This document shows, piece after piece, positions 7,357-16,818 of a stretch of 64,000 nucleotides of DNA. Under the pieces are notes generated by a model. It was not told the origin of the DNA. It searched no databases and was given only the letters and a program-made list of their open reading frames with translations. How positions within the stretch are numbered: position 1 is the stretch's first letter; every line of letters begins with the position of its first letter. Source of the DNA: Chitinophaga pinensis (lineage in GTDB: Bacteria > Bacteroidota > Bacteroidia > UBA4408). Location of the stretch: contig CAMBZU010000006.1 of NCBI GenBank assembly GCA_945872355.1, positions 1 to 64,000 of the forward strand, read 5' to 3'. The translations under genes and the position numbers were made by a program.

Positions 7357-10300
7357 TTATATTAATTTGCACCCCATCCATCCTGGAATCTCACTCTCTT
7401 TGCCCAACTCCTTTGAAAGCCTCAGCGCATTTGCTATCGACTCTTGTTTAGCTTTATCTTTTATACCAACATCATCTTTTCTTATTTCTGCAGATTGAAT
7501 AAAATAATCTAAAGCATTCTTCAGTTCATTTAATGCTTCATAGCACTGAGCTATTTGAAATGCAATTCCTCCTTTTTTTAAAATTGTATATGCTCTTTGA
7601 TAATATTCTAATGCTTCATGATAATTATATAAAGCTATGTAACAATTTCCAATGTTAAAATTTGAAGTTGCCACATCCTCATTATCTGCACCTAAATTTT
7701 TTAATTGAATAAAGAGTATTTTCTGATAGTTAATTATAGCATTTTCAAAATCACTATTTAAATAATAATATCTTCCCAGATTGTAGATGATTGAATTAAC
7801 ATATTCATGTGATGAATCAAAAACACTTAAATAAATATCAAGAGCTTTGTTACAATATTCTATACACTTATTAAAATCATTAAGTTTTTCATAAATTGAA
7901 GCATAATTTGAATATAAATATGCTAGTTCTAATTTGGCAGAGTCATTTTGTATTGCCAATAATATTTTTTCACTTTGATTAAAAAAATTTAATGCACTCT
8001 CAATTTCATTCTTGGCAAAGTAAACAAGTCCAATTTTTCGCAATGTTAATGAGTTATTTGATTCTAATTTATTCGATTCCTGTAAGTATATTAATGCTTT
8101 TTCAAATTCTTCCTGTTCATGGTATATTGAACCTATATTAGCGATAGTAACTGCACTTCCAATTCCATTTATAGATTTATATATAGTGTTAGCTTTCAAA
8201 TAATAATTTATTGCTTCATTTAATTCTCTAAAATGATGGTAAGCAACACCTAAATTGTTATACGCATTTTTCAAATACTGATTATTCTCGCCATACTTTT
8301 TTAAGGATAACTCTATACATTTTTTAAAGCAATCAATAGCTTCTTCAAATTGAGTTTGCGCTATGTAATTCCAACCAAGACTAGTATAAATATTACTAAA
8401 ACCGATGTGATTTATTGGTAAAATATTTAGTGCAATGTCTAAACTTTGATTTAATATTTCGTTTGATTTATCAAATCTGTTCAATAGCCTCATTAATTCA
8501 GCATAATTTGAATTAACTTGAATAAAAAAAAGGTTATGTGTGCCAAGAAGTTTCTTTGTTTTTATTATTAATTCTTGAAATAGTTTTTCAGACTCAATGT
8601 ATTCCCTTTTTTCTAATTTACAACACGCAACACTATTTTGAAAACTTAATTTTTGTTTTTCAAAATCCCATCCTGTTTTATCCTTAATTAAATTTAATCC
8701 TTTAGTAAAAATATCTTCTGCATTTTTTATTCCACCAGAAATTAAATAGTAAGCATCTCCAACATATTCATATAATTTACAATTAGAATAATTGTCCAAT
8801 TTTATATTTGAAATATCTTTTTGAATGTATTCTTCATAAAGTTTAATTGCAGTTCGCGAATCGATTTCTGCTAATTGTTCAATAATTAGTGTTAGAAATT
8901 TAAATTTGTTTTCACGAGAATATTCTTCAAATGATTTTTTAGTTATAACTGTATTTAATTCAACAAGTCTGTCATTTGAATTTAAGGACTCATGACAGGA
9001 AATTCTCAGAAAATCTTGATTGATTGATTCTTTAATATCTGATGAAAGGATTTTATTGTCAAATTGTGTCACTATATCATGTAAATCATTTTTCTTGATT
9101 TCCGCCCGTAAGAATTCTAATATTATCCAATCATTCTTCGTTGGATTCTCTAACAACTTTTCAACTGTAGTATCAACCCCTTGAGATTTCAAAAAATACA
9201 ACAGAGGTGTTACACACAATTCTAACTTTTCTTCTCCTTCATCAATTAATTTTGCAATCAAACCTATTTTCCCTTCTAAGGCTTGTTCACACAAAAAAGA
9301 TTCAATGGCCGATTTTTGTAGTTTGGTTCCGTTATTTAGAATTTCACCTATTCCATCAGAGGTGAGTGTAGAATTTTGTTGGTTTAATTTTGTGCCTAAT
9401 AAATACAATAAAAGTCCTTCTAAGGTGAAACTAACATATACAGTTAAATCTTTTACGTATCTACTTATCCAACCTAAAGTCAATAAGCGTAAATAAGGAG
9501 CACTTGAATTATCATTTAGAAAATAAGATTGTAGGTTTTTATTGTTCAATACATCATCTAACAACAATTCATTTTCGCCTGATTCCCAAACAACATCCGC
9601 TAACAAGTTCATAAAATTTTGTTCTTCATTGGAGAAGGTTGCAAACCAATCTTTCCAAACGTGCAGGTGTTTAGTTCCTTTTTTAGGTAGGTTTTTGCCT
9701 TTATATGTTTCTAAGAATATCCGCAGAATCAATGGGTTGTTAATTTGCAGATACAATCCTCTATCAAAAGTGGCAATGTCATTAAAGGAAAATAAAGGTT
9801 TAAATCTATTTCTATCATTAGCAACATAACTTCCCCAAGCACTCTCCATTTCCTTCATGTCTAATGGCGTTAACCAAAAGGCAAACCCACTTAAACTTTT
9901 TACATGGTCTTTGTTTTCACCATAAATGTATTGCAATTGGTTCTCAGAAAGAACGTAGCGGTCTATATCTATTTTTGTATTGGCTCTGCTAGTAATAATA
10001 AACTTAAGACTTCCTGGTTCAAAGACTTTAGAAATTTCAAGAATTTCTTGCCATATGTTTTCCGCATAGGATGATTCATTTAAACCATCTATTAAAATAA
10101 AAAATGGATCTTCTTGCGTTCCTGCCAATGAAATATATTGGGCTATGTCCAAAGAGAAATCCATATTCAACTGGTAGCATAATTCCTCTTTCAAAGATTT
10201 TTTCTCCATGCGTGATGCACGAATAAACAAACTCATTAAATTGCGTTCCGCATATTGCCGTTGCATTTCAACCAACAAATTGGTTTTACCACTTCCGGCC

Positions 10301-11499
10301 TCTGCAGCAATAAAAAAGACATTCGCACGCGCACCAATCCACTCGCGCAATTTTATTTCCATTTCTTCCCGATGCTGGTAAATGCCTTCGATTACTTTTT
10401 TTTCATTGAGCAATGATTTTAACATCAATTGATTTTCTTCGGCTATTCGTGCTGCAAAAACATCTTTGGTATAAGTTTCAGGAGTAAATGGAATTTCTTT
10501 TTGTTTATCGTGTAACAATAATTGAAGTCGTTCAAGCAGCTTGCCAGAGGTTTGTTTGGTTATGCCTTCTGGACTAAAAAAAGTAATGGTTTTGCCGTTA
10601 TTAGACTCATAAGACATGATATTTGGTTTTTCATTGCGGTCTATGGCTAATTCTCCAGGAATGATAAAAAATGGAATGATTGGCATGCTTGTATTAGCAT
10701 CACTACTATAGATTGAAACATTTGAATCTATGTTGATTTTGTTTTCAAATGGTTTTATTTCGATTCCTTGTAGGGAGTAATAAACACCTGATTCTTGTTT
10801 CAACATGGGAAACTTCTCACAAAAAGTAAGTTGCTCCAGTAATGTTCTAAAAATGGGGAAATAGTCATTCCATAACTTTTCTGAAGTAATTGAATTCAAA
10901 GTCAATCCATGACCTAAATAACGATTTCTAAAATTAATCAGCATTCCAATTCCGGTATCTTCTTGCTTTATGTACCTGGTTTCTCCACCATTGTAGGAAT
11001 CAACCACTTCAATTTCTCCTTTATACATTTTTCTTTTTTTTCCTGTTTCAACGGTTTCGTGATATTTCACTAAATCGGGACAGAAGAAAGTATGGTTTTG
11101 AGTTTTTAAATAGGTTAAACATTCTCTAGTAAATGCATTCCAAGATCCGAAAGAAGGCTGTGCTAAATTTTGCGAAAATAAATCTACAATCTTCCGTTCT
11201 TTGAAAGGACTGTTGAAGAACTCAGAGGCTGTAAGCAATCCTAAATATTTAAGATAATTTAAAAAGGTATCTCTAAAATAATTCAACCGTTGTGGTGCAT
11301 TTTTTTCTAATAAAGTTTGCTGGAGAGGATAGGCAATGACGTAGGGTAAAGAATTGATTAGATTTAAATCAGTTTCATTAAAAGATAAAACTTCTGATAA
11401 CGGATTATCACAAAAGGGACAATCCATGTCTACGGGATAAACTTTTCCCTTTTTAATCTCAGGGGCAATGCAATCGGTATTTTTACATACAAAGCTCAT
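7357..11499 (-). CDS. STAND (NACHT-like) NTPase with zinc ribbon, HEPN-like motif and TPR repeats
   Basis: This is a 1380-residue multidomain protein. Residues 1-35 hold two CxnC pairs (C5/C10 and C27-PF-C30), probably a zinc ribbon. A helical region follows with RNRYLGHG (about 191-198), resembling the Rx4-6H motif of HEPN-type domains. The P-loop is AEAGSGKT (about 399-406), with Walker B FFILIDGLNE (about 466-475) and a sensor-like IITSR (about 501-505), typical of STAND/NACHT ATPases. From about residue 880 to 1370 there are many tandem TPR units (for example YNNLGVAYHHFRELNEAINYY). STAND proteins use C-terminal repeats as sensors and N-terminal domains as effectors; several are antiviral in bacteria. 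It is the first gene of a two-gene minus-strand operon. The defence role is inferred from architecture. Confidence 0.88.
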   Translation of the reverse strand: MSFVCKNTDCIAPEIKKGKVYPVDMDCPFCDNPLSEVLSFNETDLNLINSLPYVIAYPLQQTLLEKNAPQRLNYFRDTFLNYLKYLGLLTASEFFNSPFKERKIVDLFSQNLAQPSFGSWNAFTRECLTYLKTQNHTFFCPDLVKYHETVETGKKRKMYKGEIEVVDSYNGGETRYIKQEDTGIGMLINFRNRYLGHGLTLNSITSEKLWNDYFPIFRTLLEQLTFCEKFPMLKQESGVYYSLQGIEIKPFENKINIDSNVSIYSSDANTSMPIIPFFIIPGELAIDRNEKPNIMSYESNNGKTITFFSPEGITKQTSGKLLERLQLLLHDKQKEIPFTPETYTKDVFAARIAEENQLMLKSLLNEKKVIEGIYQHREEMEIKLREWIGARANVFFIAAEAGSGKTNLLVEMQRQYAERNLMSLFIRASRMEKKSLKEELCYQLNMDFSLDIAQYISLAGTQEDPFFILIDGLNESSYAENIWQEILEISKVFEPGSLKFIITSRANTKIDIDRYVLSENQLQYIYGENKDHVKSLSGFAFWLTPLDMKEMESAWGSYVANDRNRFKPLFSFNDIATFDRGLYLQINNPLILRIFLETYKGKNLPKKGTKHLHVWKDWFATFSNEEQNFMNLLADVVWESGENELLLDDVLNNKNLQSYFLNDNSSAPYLRLLTLGWISRYVKDLTVYVSFTLEGLLLYLLGTKLNQQNSTLTSDGIGEILNNGTKLQKSAIESFLCEQALEGKIGLIAKLIDEGEEKLELCVTPLLYFLKSQGVDTTVEKLLENPTKNDWIILEFLRAEIKKNDLHDIVTQFDNKILSSDIKESINQDFLRISCHESLNSNDRLVELNTVITKKSFEEYSRENKFKFLTLIIEQLAEIDSRTAIKLYEEYIQKDISNIKLDNYSNCKLYEYVGDAYYLISGGIKNAEDIFTKGLNLIKDKTGWDFEKQKLSFQNSVACCKLEKREYIESEKLFQELIIKTKKLLGTHNLFFIQVNSNYAELMRLLNRFDKSNEILNQSLDIALNILPINHIGFSNIYTSLGWNYIAQTQFEEAIDCFKKCIELSLKKYGENNQYLKNAYNNLGVAYHHFRELNEAINYYLKANTIYKSINGIGSAVTIANIGSIYHEQEEFEKALIYLQESNKLESNNSLTLRKIGLVYFAKNEIESALNFFNQSEKILLAIQNDSAKLELAYLYSNYASIYEKLNDFNKCIEYCNKALDIYLSVFDSSHEYVNSIIYNLGRYYYLNSDFENAIINYQKILFIQLKNLGADNEDVATSNFNIGNCYIALYNYHEALEYYQRAYTILKKGGIAFQIAQCYEALNELKNALDYFIQSAEIRKDDVGIKDKAKQESIANALRLSKELGKESEIPGWMGCKLI

Positions 11500-11834
11500 A
11501 ATTTATTATTCAAAACTATTGGTAAAGTTAAAACATAAGCTTAGATTTAGAAGGATTTTTTTAAGTATTTTCAATATGTTTTATGGAGAGTGTCACATTC
11601 CGTTAAATTTCTCGACTTCAAACACTACTAATACTTTATCGATACGGCCAATACGACCCAGTTAATTGCACTATAACAACTACTCTATCGACATTAGACA
11701 AGGAATTGACGAAATAGTTCATAAACTCTAAATAAGCCATTACAAATTAATTTACCACTGCGTTGCTTATCATCCTTCATTTTGCGTTTCGTAAGAATAA
11801 AAAAGTTTGAAAACTGCATTAAAATTAAACCTCA
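11500..11834. other. Intergenic region, nothing recognised
   Basis: This gap separates the STAND gene from the WapI-like gene, both on the minus strand. A 28-codon minus frame starting MKDDKQRSG is present but too short to support. The promoter of the STAND operon should lie here, but I found no clear TAnnTTTG motif close to its start. Confidence 0.4.
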
Positions 11835-12296
11835 CTAAAAAAAATTATTCATTGTTTTAGCAAGAGCTTCGAGTTCTGCCTCAAAACCTTTCTTAATAGC
11901 AAATAATGCAGCATCATCTGAGAACATATCTACATAATATTCCTTTTGCTTTTTTGCTTTTTTGGGTCTGCATTCTAAGTCAAATTTTATTCTAATGGCT
12001 TTATTTTTTTCGTAAGGTTCATTCAGTAGCTTAAATGAAATGTTTGGTTCAATAAATGTTAAAAATCTATATTGGGGCTCTTGCCCTAAGCTCAGCTTAT
12101 CAAACCAACCAATTATTTCTTGAACTTCATTGATTGTCAAGAATGAATCAATAACCTCCCATCTCCCTTTATTACATTCGACCTTAAGCTGCACCATAAG
12201 CCAATTAAGGTCGGTTTTATAGTTAGCGGTTTCTGGAGATTCAAAACCTATTAAATTTAAGTGTACAGATTGTTTCGCGCTAAATGGAATTATCAT
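11835..12296 (-). CDS. WapI-like immunity-family protein
   Basis: This 153-residue soluble protein has the pattern I associate with the WapI family of polymorphic-toxin immunity proteins: an early DLNWLMVQLKV segment (about 29-39), a middle LTINEVQEIIGWFDKLSLG helix, then FLTFIEPNISFKLL and a beta segment AIRIKFDLECRP, ending in a helix. Such proteins neutralise the C-terminal toxin domain of a large secreted toxin, normally encoded just upstream on the same strand. Here the upstream sequence contains only a short eroded frame (12363-12503), so this may be an orphan immunity gene. The family call rests on pattern memory only. Confidence 0.6.
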   Translation of the reverse strand: MIIPFSAKQSVHLNLIGFESPETANYKTDLNWLMVQLKVECNKGRWEVIDSFLTINEVQEIIGWFDKLSLGQEPQYRFLTFIEPNISFKLLNEPYEKNKAIRIKFDLECRPKKAKKQKEYYVDMFSDDAALFAIKKGFEAELEALAKTMNNFF

Positions 12297-12764
12297 CTTT
12301 TAGAAATTTGTTGAATGTATAAATTTACTCAAAAATTATGTAACTTAATGTATTCCATCTAATTAATTTGCAATAATTTGTCCACCAGGCCATGAGGTAT
12401 TTAAATGTAGACCATTTTCCTTAAAAATTTCTTGTTCTTTAATCTTGATACAAAAGAACCACCTGATCATAGCGAAAACGTCAATATCTATAAATTCAAA
12501 CACTTATGAATAGAGAATGCTGCCAAATGATTTCATTGTTTTTTTGCATTAAAATGTTTAAAAGCATTGATATCATTACGCTACAGAGCGATTTCTTTTT
12601 TTTGCACTTTTACTTTAAGAGATGAAAAAAAACTTTTTTTCAAATACATCGTAAAGAGACTTCAGTTTATAAAATAGTTATAGCCAATGATGTATTGTAA
12701 GTTGCGCTTTGTTTTTCCAATAATTAGAAAGTAAAAAAAGGAATATTCACTTAATATCGGAACT
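12297..12764. other. Intergenic region with an eroded minus-strand frame
   Basis: This 468-base gap lies between the divergent WapI-like gene and the small membrane-protein gene. Its only notable content is the 46-codon minus-strand frame at 12363-12503, listed separately. The remainder is AT-rich with poly-T and poly-A runs and no clear hairpin. Confidence 0.5.
12363..12503 (-). pseudogene. Short frame, possible C-terminal remnant of a longer gene
   Basis: This frame opens after a stop with GTG at 12501-12503 (an ATG lies at 12468-12470) and ends at TAA 12363-12365. Its translation is protein-like, ending KENGLHLNTSWPGGQIIAN. It lies 66 bases upstream of the WapI-like gene on the same strand, where the C-terminal end of a polymorphic toxin would be expected. 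It has no signal or recognised domain. It may be a toxin-tail remnant, a small real gene, or chance. Confidence 0.35.
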
Positions 12765-13013
12765 ATGGAAACAAAACCAAAAATTAGGAAACAAATAAGA
12801 AACTGGTCCCTTAACGCTATTGCATATGCATTTGTGTTTTTAATAAATTATTTGAGTGTTAAAATCGGAGATTCAAAAAGTGTAATTTATTATTTTAATT
12901 TCATATTTACCATATCGTATGTTTATTTGTTCATAGAGGCTGTTTATAACCGTGAGGGTTGGATAGAAATATACAAGAATCCGACCCTTAAGGATGATTA
13001 TTTTGACCTTTAG
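12765..13013 (+). CDS. Small two-helix membrane protein
   Basis: This 82-residue protein has a basic N-terminus (KPKIRKQIRNW) and two hydrophobic helices (about 18-33 and 42-60), ending in a polar acidic tail (LKDDYFDL). I do not recognise it. Both ends would face the cytoplasm. It is the first of two small plus-strand genes in this stretch; the ankyrin-like gene follows 169 bases later. The coherent hydrophobic pattern supports a real gene, but length is small. Confidence 0.5.
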   Translation: METKPKIRKQIRNWSLNAIAYAFVFLINYLSVKIGDSKSVIYYFNFIFTISYVYLFIEAVYNREGWIEIYKNPTLKDDYFDL

Positions 13014-13182
13014 TAATTTTCAGCTGAAAAAATTGCCTTAATTCTAAATGGATTGCATTTGATACACGATTCACATTTGACAAAACACTATAAATCCGAA
13101 TAAAATTAGATGCTCTATCTATTTTTATTGCAATAAATTGGTGATCATCCTTAACTAAATCTACCTTGGCAAAAAAAGTTTA

Positions 13183-13662
13183 ATGAAAATTACCTTATCA
13201 CAAAAAAACAAAAATACCATGAAAATAAAAGACATTAAAATGCTCAAATTATTTGGTTCGGTTAAAGATGTTGATTCGTTGCTCAAAGCTGAGCTTGAAG
13301 GCTTCAACATTGCATATAAAACCATAGATACAGCAATGCCCGGGGCTACTATTTTGCATGAAGCTGCAAAATGCTGCTATCTGGAGTTGTTGGAATATCT
13401 GATATACAATCGTAAAATGGATGTAAATGATCTTGATGATGACACCTGCACACCCCTTGGATATGTAGTAAATGATGAAACACTATACAATCTCAAAGAG
13501 TTGAATGAAATCGGGACAGTTAATGAGGGCAATCAAAATAAAGATGATATTCTTAAATGTTTAGATTTTTTATTGAAAATAGAGGCAAAAGCAGTGTACT
13601 GCGGAAGAGAGTATTCCAAAGATTGGGTATTAAATTACAAGAAGCAATTAATTGCCACATAA
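13183..13662 (+). CDS. Ankyrin-repeat-like protein
   Basis: This is a 159-residue soluble protein. The central part fits ankyrin repeats: a first unit containing PGATILHEAAKCCYLELLEYLIYNR and a second starting DVNDLDDDTCTPLGYVV. The C-terminal part has another helix (DDILKCLDFLLKI). The ORF track starts at 13183, but a second ATG at 13219 (MKIKDIKMLKLFG) is an equally good start, because the first 12 residues look like untranslated leader. Ankyrin repeats mediate protein binding; partner and role are unknown. A strong terminator lies about 110 bases downstream. Confidence 0.7.
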   Translation: MKITLSQKNKNTMKIKDIKMLKLFGSVKDVDSLLKAELEGFNIAYKTIDTAMPGATILHEAAKCCYLELLEYLIYNRKMDVNDLDDDTCTPLGYVVNDETLYNLKELNEIGTVNEGNQNKDDILKCLDFLLKIEAKAVYCGREYSKDWVLNYKKQLIAT

Positions 13663-13767
13663 TAAAGCAAAATAGGTCACATAAAAGCATTGCGATTCTA
13701 TTGGGCCAAGCAAAAGAGGAAAACCCTCAGGAAAAGGTAGAGATTAAATCTAGCCTGTAGAGGAATT

Positions 13768-13799
13768 AGGAGCACGCTTGAGGCGTGTTCCTTTTTTTG
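13768..13799 (+). terminator. Strong intrinsic terminator
   Basis: aggagcacgc pairs with gcgtgttcct (10 bp, one G-T pair) around a 5-base loop and is followed by a T-run. It would end transcription of the ankyrin-like gene. Confidence 0.88.
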
Positions 13800-13829
13800 C
13801 ACTTATAATGGCCAATATAATTAGCTGAT

Positions 13830-14951
13830 TTATTTTCGCCATGCTTTGAGCAGTCCATTTGGTTTGATTAAATTATTAATGTCTTTGTATGGAATAAAAA
13901 CTTCTGGAGCACCAGCAGCATAAACTCCAATTTCAGATTGGTCGTATGAAAATAATAGGCCACCAGGTGTTATTGCAAAATCTCTGGTAAGTTCGAAACT
14001 ACCTTGTTCAAATTGCCAGCCTTCGGAGCCATAGGTTTCTATGAATATACTTTCACCAATTTTATTCAAAGTTTCTGCATAGTTTTGAACTAAAATGTCA
14101 TCGAGTGTAATTATATCACCTGTTCGTATATCAAAGTTATATGAATTGCCGACACTTTGCGCGTGTGCTGCCCCAAAATCATAAAATGACTCACCAATAT
14201 TAATACAAATTATATTGTTGTCATTTGTAACCAAGTAAACACCTATTGAAAGTTCAAAACCAGTGCCATCCTCAATTGAATTTACTGAGTTCATCAATTC
14301 TTCAATTGTTGCATAGCGATCGTCATAAATACCTAGGTAACACAAACTTTTCATTATTGTGTCATTTACTTTTTTTGAGGCTTCAGAGGATGGTAATTTT
14401 ACTGTTAACAAATCTAAGTCTATTGTTGTACAGAGTGTATCCCATGACATTGCATCCTCAGTAAGTTTCTTTTTATTCTTTTCAGCATACTTACAATTTT
14501 TACTTTGTCTTTTTTCATATGTTATTTGAACAACACTGTCTGTCTTTTCAGAAAGATTAAATGAAATTGTTTGTTTTCCTACTTTGTCTGTCCATTTACC
14601 TGAAATCGTGGAATTAGATGTGAATGATCCAGAAAAATTCCCAACCTCTTCATAATTATTGTTCGTTTCTGACAAATTGAATTTAAAGTCTGAACCAATA
14701 ATTCCTCTCAAACTTTTAGGAACGCTGCCACTTTTATCATAATACTCACCAGTCAGAATGGTGTCATTTTTTGTCAGGTCCAATACTATTTCTCTACTCC
14801 CAAAAGTTCCAATAAATTTTCTATAGAAAGTATCAGGAAGTGAAATATCCTCATTCATTGTCTTACCACAAATCGGACTTTGAGTTGAATTGGAATTACA
14901 AGCTGTTAAGATGAAAACAACTAAATAAATTAGTATAATTTTTTTTTTCAT
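13830..14951 (-). CDS. Lipoprotein with DUF3298/RsiV-like C-terminal domain
   Basis: The track frame starts at 14999, but the better start is the ATG at 14951 (17th codon, MKKKIILIYLVVF), which begins a clean lipoprotein signal with lipobox ILTAC. That gives about 373 residues. The first half is beta-rich (SGSFTSNSTISGKWTDKVGK) and resembles a repeat of ligand-binding strands. The C-terminal half carries the DUF3298 signature (FYDFGAAHAQSVGNSYNFDIRTGDIITLDDIL), which in RsiV binds a ligand at the cell surface. It would sit on the periplasmic face or the surface of the outer membrane. It faces the ankyrin-like gene, with a terminator between them. The ligand is unknown. Confidence 0.82.
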   Translation of the reverse strand: MKKKIILIYLVVFILTACNSNSTQSPICGKTMNEDISLPDTFYRKFIGTFGSREIVLDLTKNDTILTGEYYDKSGSVPKSLRGIIGSDFKFNLSETNNNYEEVGNFSGSFTSNSTISGKWTDKVGKQTISFNLSEKTDSVVQITYEKRQSKNCKYAEKNKKKLTEDAMSWDTLCTTIDLDLLTVKLPSSEASKKVNDTIMKSLCYLGIYDDRYATIEELMNSVNSIEDGTGFELSIGVYLVTNDNNIICINIGESFYDFGAAHAQSVGNSYNFDIRTGDIITLDDILVQNYAETLNKIGESIFIETYGSEGWQFEQGSFELTRDFAITPGGLLFSYDQSEIGVYAAGAPEVFIPYKDINNLIKPNGLLKAWRK

Positions 14952-15137
14952 TTTTTTTAAGTTAAAACTAATTATTTGAAGCTGCAATATTTTTTTCAAG
15001 TTAAGTTTCCGCTATCAACTATGATATGAAACAAATTTATAAAACCTTATATTTTTTCCAATTTAAATTAATTAAAGTAAAGATAAATTGAATATTCAGC
15101 TGCGATAATTATAGCATTTTTATTAAATATTGAGTTA

Positions 15138-16343
15138 TTAATGCGCTGCCTCAGCTGGAGCTTCTTCTACTGCTGGTGCTGCTTCTTCATAATTATCCTG
15201 ATTATATTCAGGTTCAGGATAATTTGCACTCTCAGCCTCAGGAACATACTCAGTTTTTACTGTCATATTTGACGACAAATCATTTCTAATTAAATATAAA
15301 ATTACGTCTGCGCTAGCGGCATCAAATTGAGGGTTTATAATATATTTACCCTCATTGTTTATAAACCCTATTTTGTTACTTGTTTCTACCATTGCCAAAT
15401 TACCATTAAATGAAAACGCTGTTTCAAATTGAGGATTGATGACTATCTTGCCTTCTTTATTGATGTATCCGAATTTATTTCCAATTTTAACAGGAGCCAG
15501 ATCATTTTCCAAGAACATAAGGGCTTCTTTAAATTGATTATTAATAATCGTTTTACCTTCACTGTCACACCAACCCCATTTGCCATCGAGTTCGGTTAAA
15601 CAAATTTTATGATCGTTAATGATTGTTTTATAAATTGGGTTTACAGTGTACAAACCTTTAGCATTTATTACACCACTTTTTCCTCCTGTTTTAACAACAG
15701 CATTTCCTTTGATAATGTTATCGGCTTCATCAAACTGAGGATTGATAGTAATATTGCCCTTTTTATCGATATAGCCCCATTTTCCCTCTCCATTTTTAAA
15801 TGCACATTGTCCTTCACTAAATGTTTTTACTTTTGAAAATTGAGGGATTATTACAATTTTACCTGTTTTATCAATGAATCCCCATTTTTTTTCATAGTTA
15901 TCTAGTATAGCAAAAGAAGCTAGACCTTCTCTAAAAATATTAACCTCAACAGCTTCGGTCATTGTAAATTTTATGTTTCCCTGCTTATCAATGGCAGTAG
16001 GACTTTCATTTTCAGCAACTACCCATGCCAATCCATCACTAAATACTGTTGCTTGGTTGTAAATTGGCGATATAATATATTTACCTGCTTCATTTATAAA
16101 ACCCCATTTGGGGTCATCTGTTGAACTTTTCACCAATGCCAATCCCTCTCTAAAAATAGTAGCATCACTGAATTGTGGATTAATTAAAATTTTGCCTTCT
16201 CTGTTTATATAGCCAAATGATGTACCAATTTTAACTGGAAACAATTTAAGCATTGAGCTGCCGGTGATTGATTTTATTTTGTTGCATGATAATGCTACTA
16301 GCATAATCTGAACAAGTGCAAGAACTGTTATACGTTTCAACAT
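15138..16343 (-). CDS. WG-repeat lipoprotein
   Basis: This 401-residue protein begins with a lipoprotein signal (lipobox VALSC at about 16-20). Nearly the whole remainder is tandem WG repeats, with units such as FGYINREGKILINPQF, WGFIDKTGKIVIIPQF and WGYIDKKGNITINPQF. The C-terminus is a low-complexity acidic, Ala/Pro/Glu-rich tail (EEAAPAVEEAPAEAAH). WG-repeat proteins are common and multicopy in Bacteroidota; they form beta-propeller-like or solenoid scaffolds, and their roles are largely unknown. The lipid anchor places it in the envelope. It is a single gene with a 186-base gap to the DUF3298-like lipoprotein on the same strand. Confidence 0.92.
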   Translation of the reverse strand: MLKRITVLALVQIMLVALSCNKIKSITGSSMLKLFPVKIGTSFGYINREGKILINPQFSDATIFREGLALVKSSTDDPKWGFINEAGKYIISPIYNQATVFSDGLAWVVAENESPTAIDKQGNIKFTMTEAVEVNIFREGLASFAILDNYEKKWGFIDKTGKIVIIPQFSKVKTFSEGQCAFKNGEGKWGYIDKKGNITINPQFDEADNIIKGNAVVKTGGKSGVINAKGLYTVNPIYKTIINDHKICLTELDGKWGWCDSEGKTIINNQFKEALMFLENDLAPVKIGNKFGYINKEGKIVINPQFETAFSFNGNLAMVETSNKIGFINNEGKYIINPQFDAASADVILYLIRNDLSSNMTVKTEYVPEAESANYPEPEYNQDNYEEAAPAVEEAPAEAAH

Positions 16344-16663
16344 ATTGTGCTTTAATAGTAAAATGAATATTTTACGAAAATAAGTAAAAAACTACAAATA
16401 GTGATTTTTCTTATTTAGATAATCAAATAAGTTACCATTAAAATATAGAATTTTATTTACCTGACTTTCTCAATTAGCCCACTTAAAAGTAATAGTGCTC
16501 AGTAAACTAGAAACTCGGCTTGGTGTTTTTTAATCTTTAGAGCTCCGCTCGGCTTCATGAAATAATGAACAAGAAACAAGGAATGATAAATTATTAAACT
16601 TTGAAGTATTTTTTTATTGAGCCAACAACTTTCAATATCAACTTCTCCTACCTACTTTTAAGT

Positions 16664-16717
16664 GCATAAAAAAAGCCCCAAATAGGGGCTTTAATAAACT
16701 TTCGTGGTCCTGGAGGG
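16664..16717 (-). repeat. 54-bp direct repeat, copy 1 (tRNA 3' fragment plus terminator)
   Basis: Identical to 16765-16818. It contains the last 13 bases of the tRNA-Arg gene (tggtcctggaggg on the plus strand) and its terminator, but no further tRNA sequence, so it is a fragment and not a second tRNA. Confidence 0.93.
16665..16692 (-). terminator. Duplicated tRNA terminator (distal copy)
   Basis: On the minus strand AAAGCCCC pairs with GGGGCTTT around a 5-base loop and is followed by a T-run. It is an exact copy of the terminator next to the tRNA. Confidence 0.8.
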
Positions 16718-16764
16718 CGTTCCCGACAGCGGTCGGGACAGGCTTCCCCTCCCTCCAATGATTA

Positions 16765-16818
16765 GCATAAAAAAAGCCCCAAATAGGGGCTTTAATAAAC
16801 TTTCGTGGTCCTGGAGGG
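16765..16818 (-). repeat. 54-bp direct repeat, copy 2 (intact tRNA 3' end plus terminator)
   Basis: This copy overlaps the true 3' end of tRNA-Arg. Copies 1 and 2 are separated by 47 bases, a period of 101 bases. Confidence 0.93.
16766..16793 (-). terminator. Intrinsic terminator of tRNA-Arg
   Basis: An 8-bp stem (AAAGCCCC/GGGGCTTT) with a 5-base loop and a T-run on the minus strand, placed 13 bases past the tRNA 3' end. Confidence 0.88.

Larger units (their letters stand above)
16344..16805. other. Intergenic region with duplicated tRNA tail and terminator
   Basis: This 462-base stretch lies between the WG-repeat gene and the tRNA-Arg gene. The left 300 bases are AT-rich without a recognised signal. 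The right part holds two perfect 54-bp direct repeats and the 47-bp spacer between them. The spacer contains a short GC-rich hairpin, tcccgac-agcg-gtcggga (16721-16738). Confidence 0.8.

Noticed and set aside
7357-11499. Transposon or integrase gene hidden in the accessory block
   Set aside because: No transposase or tyrosine/serine recombinase motifs were recognised on either strand between 1 and 16.4 kb, so mobility is inferred only from the tRNA-tail duplication.
13557-13760. 67-residue plus-strand frame
   Set aside because: It overlaps the ankyrin-like gene in another frame and has no protein-like features or homology pattern; it is a shadow.
16664-16717. Second tRNA-Arg gene
   Set aside because: Only the last 13 bases of the tRNA and its terminator are present; no anticodon or acceptor 5' half.
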